64,000 nucleotides of DNA from contig NZ_OY763421.1 of assembly GCF_963667555.1 (NCBI RefSeq), positions 2,807,562 through 2,871,561 of the forward strand, in the 5' to 3' direction. Below are positions 1 through 7,769 of the stretch, piece after piece; the first letter of the stretch is position 1; each line of letters starts with the position of its first letter. A program made the position numbers and the translations under genes. The notes beneath the pieces were generated by a model that saw nothing but the letters and a program-made list of their open reading frames with translations, did not search any database and had not been told where the DNA came from. The stretch comes from an uncultured Methanolobus sp. GTDB lineage: Archaea; Halobacteriota; Methanosarcinia; Methanosarcinales; Methanosarcinaceae.

Positions 1-528
1 CCTGAAGATGATATGGCAGATCTTATCCTGATCACACACGAGCACTTCGGTCACTGTGATCCGGATTCTATCAGAAAGGTTCGCAAATCCGATTCTACAA
101 CTCTTATTCCTGAGAAGATGAGCCTGCAGTTCAGGGGCGATGCCAGGAGAGTAATGGAGGGTGATTCTCTGTCAGGTGAGCTATGCATTAAAGGAGTAGA
201 TATTGAAGTTCTTCCTTCATATGCCACTTGCAATCCGGATCGCACTCTTGATGATGGTGTTGGTTACTTCTTCACTTTCAATGATCTAAAAATATATCAT
301 GCAGGACACTCATGCTGTATTCCTGATATGTCTGCTTCTCCTGATGTCTTAGTGTTGCCTGTGGATTGTCTTATAACGGATGTTCAAAAAGCACTGGATT
401 CTGTAGTTAAATTTTCGCCGGATTATGTAATTCCAATGTCTTATAGTGATGTAAATAATACTGAAGCATCAGAGTTTTTAGATGCAATAAGGTCAAAGCT
501 TCCTTCAACAGAGGTCTTATTCTTATAA
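1..528 (+). CDS. Metallo-beta-lactamase-fold metal-dependent hydrolase, 5' truncated by window edge
   Basis: The reading frame is open to the first base of the window, so the N-terminus is missing; at least 175 codons remain. Counting from the first Met at base 13, the metal motif reads H9-E-H11-F-G-H14-C-D, which aligns to HxHxDH of the metallo-beta-lactamase fold, and a later HAGHSCC segment near residue 95 supplies further possible metal ligands. The aspartate of HxHxDH is Gly13 here, so a dinuclear centre may be incomplete. Most like small archaeal UPF0173/L-ascorbate-lactonase-type hydrolases; the substrate is unknown. It ends 15 bases before the RNase P subunit gene and may be co-transcribed with it. 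The fold is well supported, the function is not. Confidence 0.8.
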   Translation, partial: PEDDMADLILITHEHFGHCDPDSIRKVRKSDSTTLIPEKMSLQFRGDARRVMEGDSLSGELCIKGVDIEVLPSYATCNPDRTLDDGVGYFFTFNDLKIYHAGHSCCIPDMSASPDVLVLPVDCLITDVQKALDSVVKFSPDYVIPMSYSDVNNTEASEFLDAIRSKLPSTEVLFL

Positions 529-542
529 AGTCAGGTGCTATC

Positions 543-869
543 ATGGCCAAATCCCGAAAAAAAAGCAAGGTTGTAGCCCGTAGTATTGCGCAGGAGCGTA
601 TAGAGTATCTTTTCGGTCTTGCAAGAAGTGAGTTTTCAGCTTCTTCTGAAATGAGTAAAAGATATGTTGCACTTGCCCGCAAAATTGGCATGAGGCACAG
701 GGTTAGCATTTCATCCGAATTGAAAAGGACTTTTTGCAAAAACTGCGGTTCATTGCTTGTGCCAGGGAATAATTCAAGGGTGCGTTTGAAGGATGATACT
801 ATAATAATCACATGTCTTGATTGTGGCAGTATTAAACGGTATCCTTTTGATAAAGAAAAGAAAGAATGA
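543..869 (+). CDS. rnp4: Ribonuclease P protein component 4 (Rpp21/Rpr2 family)
   Basis: Protein subunit of archaeal RNase P, which trims 5' leaders from precursor tRNAs. The 108-residue product has the basic helical N-terminus of the family (KSRKKSK, then ARSIAQERIEYLFGLA) and a zinc ribbon made by Cys65/Cys68 (FCKNCGS) and Cys91/Cys94 (CLDCGS). Length and architecture match archaeal Rpp21. The ATG start is preceded by a GGTG ribosome-binding element about 7 bases upstream. The gene converges directly on the small minus-strand gene that ends at 870, leaving no intergenic space. Confidence 0.93.
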   Translation: MAKSRKKSKVVARSIAQERIEYLFGLARSEFSASSEMSKRYVALARKIGMRHRVSISSELKRTFCKNCGSLLVPGNNSRVRLKDDTIIITCLDCGSIKRYPFDKEKKE

Positions 870-1115
870 TCAAGGATTGATCCATGAGAGCAACTTTGTT
901 CCCATATATGCTACTATGAATATGATTGTGCCCATGGCAACATAGAGGAATATATTTCTGAATACTATATCTTTTTCAGAGCCTGCTTTAATCCCAAGGC
1001 CGCCACCACATCCTCCGCCGCATCCTGCACTGCACGATGTGCATGAAATGGTTTTGCCTGGCTCTGTTTCATTATCTATTTTATTTAATAAAGGAATTGT
1101 TGTTTTTTCAGACAT
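870..1115 (-). CDS. Small Cys/Gly-rich single-span membrane protein
   Basis: An 81-residue product of no family I recognise. Residues 25-39 hold four cysteines in the pattern CxxCxxxCxxxC embedded in a glycine tract, followed by a charged linker and one membrane segment at about residues 53-75 ending in a short polar tail. The Cys cluster could bind a metal or form disulfides; that is inference. The gene converges end to end with the RNase P subunit gene. A real gene is suggested by the coherent soluble-plus-membrane layout, not by homology. Confidence 0.6.
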   Translation of the reverse strand: MSEKTTIPLLNKIDNETEPGKTISCTSCSAGCGGGCGGGLGIKAGSEKDIVFRNIFLYVAMGTIIFIVAYMGTKLLSWINP

Positions 1116-1208
1116 CGTATTATATTGTCTCCTTTATTCTATTAGGTTCTTGCCAGTGGACTGTGACCCAATATTCTCTCTATGCTTTTATTCTTTATGA
1201 AAAACAGA

Positions 1209-1293
1209 CGACGAGAGGGGGATTCGAACCCCCGAGATGCATAGCATCACAGGATTAGCAATCCTGCGCCATACCGGGCTTGGCTATCTCGTC
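1209..1293 (-). tRNA. tRNA-Ser (anticodon GCT)
   Basis: Read on the minus strand, the acceptor stem GACGAGA pairs with TCTCGTC, and the discriminator is G as expected for serine. The anticodon stem-loop is CAGGA-TTGCTAA-TCCTG, giving GCT. A long class II variable arm (GATGC/GCATC) and a GGGGG-TTCGAAT-CCCCC T-arm follow. No CCA is encoded. It lies about 55 bases downstream of the SRP RNA on the same strand, the 7S-tRNA-Ser order known from some methanogens, so the two are probably one transcript. Confidence 0.95.
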
Positions 1294-1347
1294 TCATTTG
1301 TAATGTTCGTTCCTAAACGCAATTCAGGTATTTAACGTTTTCCGGGT

Positions 1348-1673
1348 CAAAGTGACAGGCACGCCTGAAGTTGCTGCTCTTTCCATGATCAGGTGGTCTG
1401 GAATCTCTTCTCCACCCCGCAACCCTCCAAGCGACGATTGTCTACGGTAGGCCTGCTCCCTTCCGGGCCTGGGCTGGTTCCCGCAGTTAAGATATAAGTA
1501 CATGCTCTCCAGTAAGCACCTATATCAACGTCATCCAAGCAGGACGGGGTTTCTCAGTTGAAATCACAGGTTTGAAAATGGTCCAAACATCTTCCTCAGG
1601 CTTCGTCCCCCGCGTATCGGCGATTTCGGGTTACAGGTAACGCCGGGCTACCCGGACTAGCCTGCCACCCTTA
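1348..1673 (-). ncRNA. ffs: 7S SRP RNA
   Basis: RNA scaffold of the signal recognition particle. On the minus strand the conserved helix 8 core is present (CCCGGAAGGGAGCAGG at about 1450-1475), with the GGAA tetraloop and the asymmetric loop that binds SRP54. The ends pair: GTGGCAGGC near the 5' end with GCCTGTCAC at 1352-1360, as in archaeal helix 1. A TATA element on the minus strand (about 1687-1701) lies about 26 bases upstream of the inferred 5' end. The length of about 325 is close to archaeal 7S RNAs; exact ends are estimates. Confidence 0.93.
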
Positions 1674-1686
1674 GATATGCATTACA

Positions 1687-1701
1687 GGTTATAAAAGTAT
1701 C
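1687..1701 (-). promoter_or_regulatory. TATA box for SRP RNA-tRNA-Ser
   Basis: The minus-strand sequence reads ATACTTTTATAACC, a typical archaeal box A. Its distance of about 25 bases to the inferred 5' end of the SRP RNA fits a standard start site. Confidence 0.6.
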
Positions 1702-1811
1702 CTTTGTAGGGGTCAGGTTAGCAGTGTTCGATGTTAGGAAATAGGTTTTGGATGGAAACATGTAAAAGTAATATATAGAATGCTGGACAATAGTAAACTA
1801 GGAGGCCGAAA

Positions 1812-2051
1812 ATGGAAGAATTGATCGGATTTGTAACTGGTAACAAAAATCGCCAGAAATTACTCGCTCTTTTAGGTTCAAAACATCAGCTTGATGCTGC
1901 AAAACTTGCCAAGAACATGCATATAGCACGTCCCTCAGTAGAAAAGATAGTAGGGGAGTTACTTGAAAAAGAGTTGATAGTTCAGGAATCTGATGTATAT
2001 ATGCTTACTGAACTGGGTGAATCTCTGGAACGTAAGGTTCAGAGCATTTAA
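1812..2051 (+). CDS. Small winged helix-turn-helix DNA-binding protein
   Basis: A 79-residue protein that is essentially one wHTH domain. Helix 1 is at residues 12-20 (RQKLLALLG), the helix-turn-helix spans about 28-55 (DAAKLAKNMHIARPSVEKIVGEL), and a beta wing with a leucine-rich end follows (LIVQESDVYMLTELGESL). It resembles archaeal MarR/ArsR-type regulators. There is a strong Shine-Dalgarno AGGAGG 6 bases before the ATG. Upstream lies the divergent SRP RNA promoter; downstream it converges with a KaiC-like gene. The regulated genes are unknown. Confidence 0.85.
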   Translation: MEELIGFVTGNKNRQKLLALLGSKHQLDAAKLAKNMHIARPSVEKIVGELLEKELIVQESDVYMLTELGESLERKVQSI

Positions 2052-2103
2052 TACCCTTTCTTTTTTCTTATTTTTGGACTCTCAGTTCAATATGATCATT
2101 GGC

Positions 2104-3480
2104 TCATATCAGAGTATCTGTTCTGAGCTTAATTCCGCTTTCAGTGATTGCATATTCTTTGATCGAGCGCTTATGTTTAGCACCCCTGGATTTTGTAACG
2201 CACATATATCTGCGGTCTCTTGCTTTGGAATTGTGTAATATGAGAACAGAATCCATTATTGAGGATACGTCGATTTTTTCATTTCCCGGGCAGTCAGAAG
2301 GTGCGATATCTGTGGTGAACAAGGATGTGATATTCTTGCTTTTCAGGTAACTTGTAATTGAATAGAGATATCCTCTAAGTTCAAGCATGTCAGGTATCGA
2401 TATTTCCATATGGTTCGTACCATCAAAAAAGACCCTTCGAATGTCGTTCGTTTCTGTAATTTCCTTTATTCTGTCAGCATGCTCTGCAGGGTATATCTGG
2501 TTGGGGTTCGTACAGATAAAATGTAAAAGTCCTTTGTTGATATATTCTTCTAGGTCCCATCCCATTCTTCTGGAATCAAGTATCATTTGGTGGGGTGTGT
2601 CCTCAAAAGTGATGACCATTGCAGCTTCGTTGTTCTCTAATCCTTGTAATATAAACTGCAATCCGAATAACTTCTTGCCAGTACCAGGTACTCCTGCTAC
2701 AAGCAGACTGTTGTAACGGTATAGGCCACCTTCGAACATACTGTCAAGTCCTGGTACGCCAATTTCTACCTGTGTGTCATCAAGATTAATTTCCTTCACC
2801 GGCCTTAAGGGTGGGTACACAGTAAAACCGGATGAATTAATGTCATAAAGGTATTTGTGTGAGGTGATCTCTGACCGTTTTCCAGGGTCTATCCCTCTCA
2901 TCTTTATAAATTCCAGTCTGTGGTTTGCTCTTGTATTTCTGTCTTCTCTGGTAAGGTATATTATTCCGTCAGAAAGATGACTGACTACAGAATTATGGAT
3001 CTCTGATTTGAGCAGTTCTCCTACCAGGAATGTGACCATGCTTCTTTCCTGCAACATGGAATCAAGTGTATAGAAAAATCTTCTTTTTTCCTGTTCGATG
3101 AAACCATATCCAAGTGGCGTAATAGGGTCGATGACAAGTCTGTCTGGTTTTTTCGATTCAAGGATGTTCCCTATCTCTATTAATGTGGTCAGCGGATCTT
3201 TTTCGGCCAGCTGCCTGTTAATAGGATGTACTTCAAAGGAGTCTTCGTAAAAGTCAAGTGTTGAGTTGTAAAGCTTCAGTTTTTCAGGATTTTCGGTTGT
3301 AATCGGGATGTAAAGCGCTTTCTCTCCATTTTTGGAGGCGTTTGATAACATCTGGAGTGACATTATGGTCTTTCCCACTCCGGCAGATCCTGCTATAAGG
3401 ACTGTGGAGGGCGACATGATTCCTCCTAGTATTGTATCAAGTCCTTTGATACCACACGAAATATGTTTCAATTGGTCCAT
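2104..3480 (-). CDS. Two-domain KaiC/RAD55-like RecA-fold ATPase
   Basis: A 458-residue protein with two tandem KaiC-like domains (about 1-225 and 235-458). Domain 1 has a canonical Walker A, GSAGVGKT at 31-38, and a Walker B strand ending RLVIDP near 117. Domain 2 has GVPGTGKK at 263-270, so the Ser/Thr that coordinates magnesium is a lysine, and FED at 292-294 stands where KaiC has its catalytic acidic pair. This suggests one active and one degenerate site. Archaeal members are common near sensor kinases and are thought to act in signalling rather than a circadian clock. A zinc ribbon and a second KaiC-like gene lie next to it. Confidence 0.88.
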   Translation of the reverse strand: MDQLKHISCGIKGLDTILGGIMSPSTVLIAGSAGVGKTIMSLQMLSNASKNGEKALYIPITTENPEKLKLYNSTLDFYEDSFEVHPINRQLAEKDPLTTLIEIGNILESKKPDRLVIDPITPLGYGFIEQEKRRFFYTLDSMLQERSMVTFLVGELLKSEIHNSVVSHLSDGIIYLTREDRNTRANHRLEFIKMRGIDPGKRSEITSHKYLYDINSSGFTVYPPLRPVKEINLDDTQVEIGVPGLDSMFEGGLYRYNSLLVAGVPGTGKKLFGLQFILQGLENNEAAMVITFEDTPHQMILDSRRMGWDLEEYINKGLLHFICTNPNQIYPAEHADRIKEITETNDIRRVFFDGTNHMEISIPDMLELRGYLYSITSYLKSKNITSLFTTDIAPSDCPGNEKIDVSSIMDSVLILHNSKARDRRYMCVTKSRGAKHKRSIKEYAITESGIKLRTDTLI

Positions 3481-3559
3481 TTTATCTCTGGTTTTTCCTG
3501 TAGCTTGAATAAATGTTTATTCGTTAATTTAATATATACTTTTATATAATTAGTTGTTG

Positions 3560-3712
3560 GTGAAAAAAGTGAATTACAGATGTCCTGAATGTGAAGGTAA
3601 AATGAACCGTTGGAGATACCCTGTATTAAAAAGGTATGATCACTTTGGCCGCACACTGGCAATTTACAAATGTGTGGAATGCGGCCATGAGGAGATGTTT
3701 CCTGATTTCTGA
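3560..3712 (+). CDS. 50-residue zinc-ribbon protein
   Basis: A short reading frame reading outward between two minus-strand KaiC-like genes. The product has two clean CxxC knuckles, C8PEC11 and C38VEC41, separated by an aromatic and basic stretch (RWRYPVLKRYDHFGR), then an acidic end (HEEMFPDF). This is the layout of a small zinc ribbon. The GTG at 3560 is taken as the start; TTG at 3554 or 3557 and GTG at 3569 are in frame, and none has a good Shine-Dalgarno. The TATATAAT-like sequence just upstream would suit a nearly leaderless message. Its four spaced cysteines make a chance frame unlikely. Confidence 0.72.
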   Translation: MKKVNYRCPECEGKMNRWRYPVLKRYDHFGRTLAIYKCVECGHEEMFPDF

Positions 3713-3716
3713 TCAA

Positions 3717-4496
3717 TTAGAACATTGAATAAACTTCTTCATGAGGGTGGATAACAAATCCGCCAGGAGTTATGTCATATGGGTGGATCTTCTTGCTGTG
3801 ATCGGATCCTCTCATCTTGTATATCTCCATACTTCGCATTCTGACGTTCTCGTGTCTCTTGTAATATAATACTATAGTACCGTCAGTGACGAAGTTTTCA
3901 ACACCGAATCTTGAAGGTTTGGATTCGTCAATAAGTTCACAGGTCATCATTGAAGTAAGGCCTATGACTTCCAGTGTGGTGCTGAGCTTGAGAAGTTCAA
4001 TTCTGATTTTGGCAGGATCCTGCAAGTAGAAGCTAACAGAGGTAGTAGAGTCAACAAGTGCACGCTTAGCATTGATCTCTTCCTGTGTGGCTATTATCTG
4101 GTCCATCATGGATCTGATATCAAAAGGCCTCACATCGACATACTTTTCCTGGGATGGTATGCCTATTTTAGTTGAACATGCATCAATTATTACGAGTTTA
4201 TTCTCATCTTCAAGTGCCTGAAGGTCCCATCCGAACTTAAGGACATTTTCCCTGATCTGCTCAGGTCTTTCCTCAGTTGCCACGATAATTCCATTCTCGC
4301 CGTATTTCGTGATTCCGTTATAGATGAATTGTATGGAAAAATTTGTTTTTCCCGCACCAGATGTACCTGATATGAGGTATGTCCTATCGCGTATCAGGCC
4401 GCCGCCACATAATTCGTCAAAACCCGGAATGCCTGTTTTGACACGATTTGTTTCGTCATCCATTGATATTTCTTCAGAAACTGCACCATCGAACAT
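3717..4496 (-). CDS. Single-domain KaiC/RAD55-like ATPase
   Basis: A 259-residue RecA-fold ATPase with Walker A GTSGAGKT at 44-51, the catalytic glutamate pair EE at 75-76 (IVATEERPEQ) and the family opening TGIPGFDELCGGG at 21-33. All key residues are intact, unlike domain 2 of the neighbouring 458-residue relative. A Shine-Dalgarno AGGAGTG precedes the ATG. The minus-strand TATA-like element near 4594-4611 (ATATTTATATATG) is a candidate promoter, giving a leader of about 75 bases. Probably a signalling ATPase of the KaiC group; the partner is unknown. Confidence 0.9.
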   Translation of the reverse strand: MFDGAVSEEISMDDETNRVKTGIPGFDELCGGGLIRDRTYLISGTSGAGKTNFSIQFIYNGITKYGENGIIVATEERPEQIRENVLKFGWDLQALEDENKLVIIDACSTKIGIPSQEKYVDVRPFDIRSMMDQIIATQEEINAKRALVDSTTSVSFYLQDPAKIRIELLKLSTTLEVIGLTSMMTCELIDESKPSRFGVENFVTDGTIVLYYKRHENVRMRSMEIYKMRGSDHSKKIHPYDITPGGFVIHPHEEVYSMF

Positions 4497-4995
4497 CTTA
4501 TTTTTTCACTCCTAATGATTGGTAATTCCCTCATTGTGTCGAAAATTTTCTGAATATTGCCAGACTTTTATTTCATGTCCCTTTTATGTAATAACATATA
4601 TAAATATGTTGAACTATTCCAGCTTCAATGACATTGATTTCATGGATCATTAGTTGAAATGTAAAATATGACATCGACGATTTGTGAAGTTTATTTCATT
4701 ATTTGCCTTTTTTTTCCTCTGGAATTTAAAACGAGTTCGACATTTACCGTCGAATGCATCGATGTTTGCCAATGCAATGCGATAATTGTTCATATTTAGA
4801 CCACAAAAGATTTAATACGGCAATTGTTTAATAGAACACTTGTAATCCAATATGACGGGATTAGGAGGGTGATGAAGTCTCCTTCGGCAATGGACGAACA
4901 CCACTGTTTGTCTGAAGCTAGAAGACTAATAGGGCGAAATTCGCTTTATTCTTTGATTCTCACTCTTTTACACGAATAAATTACGGAGGAAAATA
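4497..4995. promoter_or_regulatory. Divergent regulatory region and S-layer leader
   Basis: About 500 bases lie between the divergent KaiC-like and S-layer genes. A TATA-rich palindromic element, ACATATATAAATATGTT, sits at about 4594-4611, and a second TATA-like stretch (GATTTAATACGG) at about 4807-4818. Either could start the S-layer transcript, implying a leader of roughly 160-380 bases. Within the leader is a near-perfect complement to the 16S 3' end (AGGAGGGTGAT, 4863-4873). The true S-layer ribosome-binding site is GGAGG at 4984-4988, 7 bases before its ATG. Confidence 0.5.
4872..4979 (+). CDS. Possible leader peptide upstream of S-layer gene
   Basis: A 35-codon frame starts at an ATG overlapping the AGGAGGGTGATG element and ends 16 bases before the S-layer ATG. 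The product begins MKSPSAMDEHHC and ends LILTLLHE; no family is recognised. The Shine-Dalgarno spacing to this ATG is only 3 bases, shorter than usual, so translation is uncertain. The frame may merely reflect an open structured leader. Confidence 0.25.
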   Translation: MKSPSAMDEHHCLSEARRLIGRNSLYSLILTLLHE

Positions 4996-6999
4996 ATGAA
5001 AAGATTTACAACAATCGCATTAGTTGCTCTTCTTGCTCTTGCTGCATTAGTAGTGCCAGCAACAGCTGTAGACGCAACTGTAGAAGTGCGCAGTGAAGTC
5101 TTTAGTAACACAAGCTTCGCTGGCATTTTCGTCGATGAAGGTGGCGACATCGTAATCGACAGCACTAACTTTGCAGGTTTCTGGTATGATATCGATGACA
5201 ACCTTGCAAGTGAGACGCTCACAATTGTAGACGGTATGACCAGTGGCGAAGGAATTCTCGAAGACGGTCTTGTTTACAATGCAACAATCGTACAGGCTGA
5301 CTACGAGGGAGACTTTGGTGGAGAAGCTGGTACAGATGCTAACGGTGACAACATCACCTACCCACTCATTGGTCTGTTCGCTGACAAGTATGTTGCAACA
5401 AATGACGACGATGCAGGAGAGCTTGTAAAGCTCCTTCTCGACACAGATGACAAGTACACACTCAGAACCGGTTCCGCACTCGAGCTCGCTGGCGGCTATG
5501 AACTTACCGCAAAGCAGATCGATGTAGAAGGTGACAAGGTCTGGATGGAACTCTCCAAGGACGGAGAATTCGTAGAGGATGAAGTTATCGATGTTACCTC
5601 TGGTTCCGCAACCTGGGACTACGATGTTGATGTCGGAGACCAGTCCGATGTAATCGTCTTCAGATGTCTTATTACCGATGTATTCCAGGGTCAGGTCGAC
5701 AGCCTTGCTGTTGTAGAAGGTCTCTGGCTTATTGACTACGAGGACATCATGGAAGTAGAGACCTCCGATGAATTCGGTGAGCTCGAAGTTGATGCAGTAA
5801 CTGACACAATCTCAATGAAGAACTCTGGTACCCTTACCCTTTCACAGGACAAGACCGTAGAGATCGCAGAAGGACTTAAGTTCGTAACAGCAGACTCAAC
5901 AGATGTAAGATTCGCTCTTGTAAAGGAGTACACTGAGGCAGGAACTTATGAGATAAGAGGTTCAGTTGCAACAAGTACTTACACATGGACCACAAACGAA
6001 TTTGCAGGTTTCTGGTATGACCTCGATGATGATGAGGGCTCAGAAGAACTCGCAATTCCAGTATCCACTACAACTATAGCTGAAGAAACCCTTTACTACA
6101 ACACAACCATCGTCCAGACAGACTATGAAGGAGACTTTGGTGGAGAAGCTGGTACAGATGCTAACGGCGACAACATCACCTTCCCAATCATTGGTCTCTT
6201 TGCAGAAGAATACGTCTCAATCGATGACGACGATGCAGGAGAGCTTGTAAAGCTCCTTCTCGACACAGATGACAAGTACACACTCAGAACCGGTTCCGCA
6301 CTCGAGCTCGCTGGCGGCTATGAACTTACCGCAAAGCAGATCGATGTAGAAGGTGACAAGGTCTGGATGGAACTCTCCAAGGACGGAGAATTCGTAGAGG
6401 ACGAAGTTATCGATGTATCCACTGGCGAAGCAACCTGGGACTACGACGTTGATGTCGGAGACCAGTCTGATGTGATCGTCTTCAGATGTCTTGTTACTGA
6501 TGTATTCCAGGGTCAGGTCGACAGCCTTGCTGTTGTAGAAGGTCTCTGGCTTATTGACTACGAGGACATCATGGAAATCGAGTCATCCGATGAATTCGGA
6601 GAACTTGAAGTTGATTCAGTAACTGACACAATTTCAATGTTCAACTCCGGTACCATCACTCTTTCACGTGACAAGGAAATCACTCTTGCAGAAGGCTTCA
6701 AGCTCAAGACAGCTGATGCTTCAACACTCAGATACTACCCATTCGTCGAGAGAACAATCGGTGACGGACTGACTGTAACTGAAACTGAAGAGGAGCCTAC
6801 AGTTGTAGAAGAAGAAGAAACTCCTGCAGTAGGTGAAGAGGAAACTCCTGTTGTTGAAGAGGAAGCACCTGTAGAGGAAGAAACTCCTGTAGAGGAAGAA
6901 GAAGCACCTGCAGAGGACACTGAAGAATCCCCAGGATTTGAAGCAGTATTCGCAGTAGCTGGTCTCCTTGCAGTAGCATACCTCGTAAGAAGAGACTAA
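4996..6999 (+). CDS. S-layer protein with tandem S-layer domains and PGF-CTERM anchor
   Basis: Major cell-surface lattice protein of the Methanosarcinaceae type. Residues 1-24 are a signal peptide (MKRFTTIALVALLALAALVV, cleavage near ATAVDA). Two homologous S-layer domains (DUF1608 type) follow, about 30-305 and 306-600; each contains a FAGFWYD segment and a D-E-F-G-E-L-E-V-D motif. A Glu/Pro/Thr-rich spacer (about 595-640) leads to SPGFEAVFAVAGLLAVAYLV and a basic RRD end, the PGF-CTERM signal processed by archaeosortase. A 178-base block is identical in both domains at an offset of 822. Codons are markedly optimised, as in a highly expressed gene. A strong terminator follows. Confidence 0.95.
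   Translation: MKRFTTIALVALLALAALVVPATAVDATVEVRSEVFSNTSFAGIFVDEGGDIVIDSTNFAGFWYDIDDNLASETLTIVDGMTSGEGILEDGLVYNATIVQADYEGDFGGEAGTDANGDNITYPLIGLFADKYVATNDDDAGELVKLLLDTDDKYTLRTGSALELAGGYELTAKQIDVEGDKVWMELSKDGEFVEDEVIDVTSGSATWDYDVDVGDQSDVIVFRCLITDVFQGQVDSLAVVEGLWLIDYEDIMEVETSDEFGELEVDAVTDTISMKNSGTLTLSQDKTVEIAEGLKFVTADSTDVRFALVKEYTEAGTYEIRGSVATSTYTWTTNEFAGFWYDLDDDEGSEELAIPVSTTTIAEETLYYNTTIVQTDYEGDFGGEAGTDANGDNITFPIIGLFAEEYVSIDDDDAGELVKLLLDTDDKYTLRTGSALELAGGYELTAKQIDVEGDKVWMELSKDGEFVEDEVIDVSTGEATWDYDVDVGDQSDVIVFRCLVTDVFQGQVDSLAVVEGLWLIDYEDIMEIESSDEFGELEVDSVTDTISMFNSGTITLSRDKEITLAEGFKLKTADASTLRYYPFVERTIGDGLTVTETEEEPTVVEEEETPAVGEEETPVVEEEAPVEEETPVEEEEAPAEDTEESPGFEAVFAVAGLLAVAYLVRRD
5402..6401 (+). 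repeat. Direct repeat within the S-layer gene
   Basis: Bases 5402-5579 and 6224-6401 are identical over 178 bases at a spacing of exactly 822 (274 codons), inside a longer region of high similarity that covers both S-layer domains. Identity at silent positions points to recent duplication or gene conversion rather than selection on protein alone. Confidence 0.92.
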
Positions 7000-7011
7000 A
7001 ATTCTAAAATG

Positions 7012-7045
7012 AAGAAGGGTTAATCCCTTCTTACTATCTTTTTTT
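7012..7045 (+). terminator. S-layer gene terminator
   Basis: An 8-base-pair stem AAGAAGGG/CCCTTCTT with a 5-base loop begins 13 bases after the stop and is followed closely by a run of seven T. Confidence 0.8.
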
Positions 7046-7078
7046 AATTACGATCTGAAATATCAAAGAGGTGTAACC

Positions 7079-7669
7079 ATGAAAAAAGTCTTTTTGATTC
7101 TAATATTAACCATATTAATGTTGTCTATCTCCGGTTGCACGGATGAAGTAGTGGAAGAAACTCCTGCAACAGAGAACGTTTCTGAAGTTATTGATGTTGT
7201 AACGGCAGATCCTATTGCAGATTCTGCTGCAATGGCTGACCTTGTGCCAACAGAAAATCTCCCTGATAATTATGAGCTTCTTGGCACCCGTGAAATGTCT
7301 GCAGAAACTGTAGGTAATGATTATGCAGTCGTTGAAGGCATTGTTGGCGGGACAGAGGGTCTCTATACATATATGGGGTCAACAGATGTTTATATTGACG
7401 TTATTGAAACAGGCAGTGCTGAAAATGCCGAAGAATTCATTACTGCATACAGGTCAGAATTCAGTAACCTCAGAGTTGGTGACAGATTTACTGATGTATC
7501 TGTAAATGGACATTCTACAGTACAAATACTTGAGTATGCAACCGTGGGTATGGAAGATGTTGAAAGATATACTTACATCTGGAACAACGGTAAGTTCGTA
7601 TTTGTTGTAGGTGGCGCAACAGAAGATTCTGATGTACTTATTACCTTGGCCGAATCAACCGGATATTGA
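7079..7669 (+). CDS. Secreted lipoprotein of unknown function
   Basis: A 196-residue protein with a hydrophobic signal (residues 4-18) ending in the lipobox LSISGC at 15-20, so Cys20 should be lipidated and the rest exposed outside the membrane. An acidic linker (DEVVEETPATE) resembles the Glu/Thr-rich tail of the preceding S-layer protein. The remaining 130 residues look like one alpha/beta domain with no motif I recognise. AGAGGTG precedes the ATG at a good distance. It lies 79 bases after the S-layer stop, beyond that gene's terminator, so it is probably transcribed on its own or by read-through; a cell-envelope role is inferred from position. Confidence 0.82.
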   Translation: MKKVFLILILTILMLSISGCTDEVVEETPATENVSEVIDVVTADPIADSAAMADLVPTENLPDNYELLGTREMSAETVGNDYAVVEGIVGGTEGLYTYMGSTDVYIDVIETGSAENAEEFITAYRSEFSNLRVGDRFTDVSVNGHSTVQILEYATVGMEDVERYTYIWNNGKFVFVVGGATEDSDVLITLAESTGY

Positions 7670-7769
7670 TCCGGCCCAACATCCTTTTTAGTTTAATTTT
7701 TATTCTTTTGACTGTCTCTCTTTCAATCGATACGCTTTAATATGACTTTGCCCTTTTACATGCTGCACT

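Noticed and set aside
1037..1258. 73-codon plus-strand frame across the small membrane-protein gene and tRNA-Ser
   Set aside because: It overlaps the tRNA and the opposite gene, with no domain and an atypical sequence.
2104..4496. Circadian clock locus (KaiABC)
   Set aside because: No KaiA or KaiB; archaeal KaiC-like proteins are widespread without a clock.
6735..6979. Ser/Thr- and Leu-rich minus-strand frames at the S-layer 3' end
   Set aside because: Products of the reverse complement of a Glu/Pro-rich repeat.
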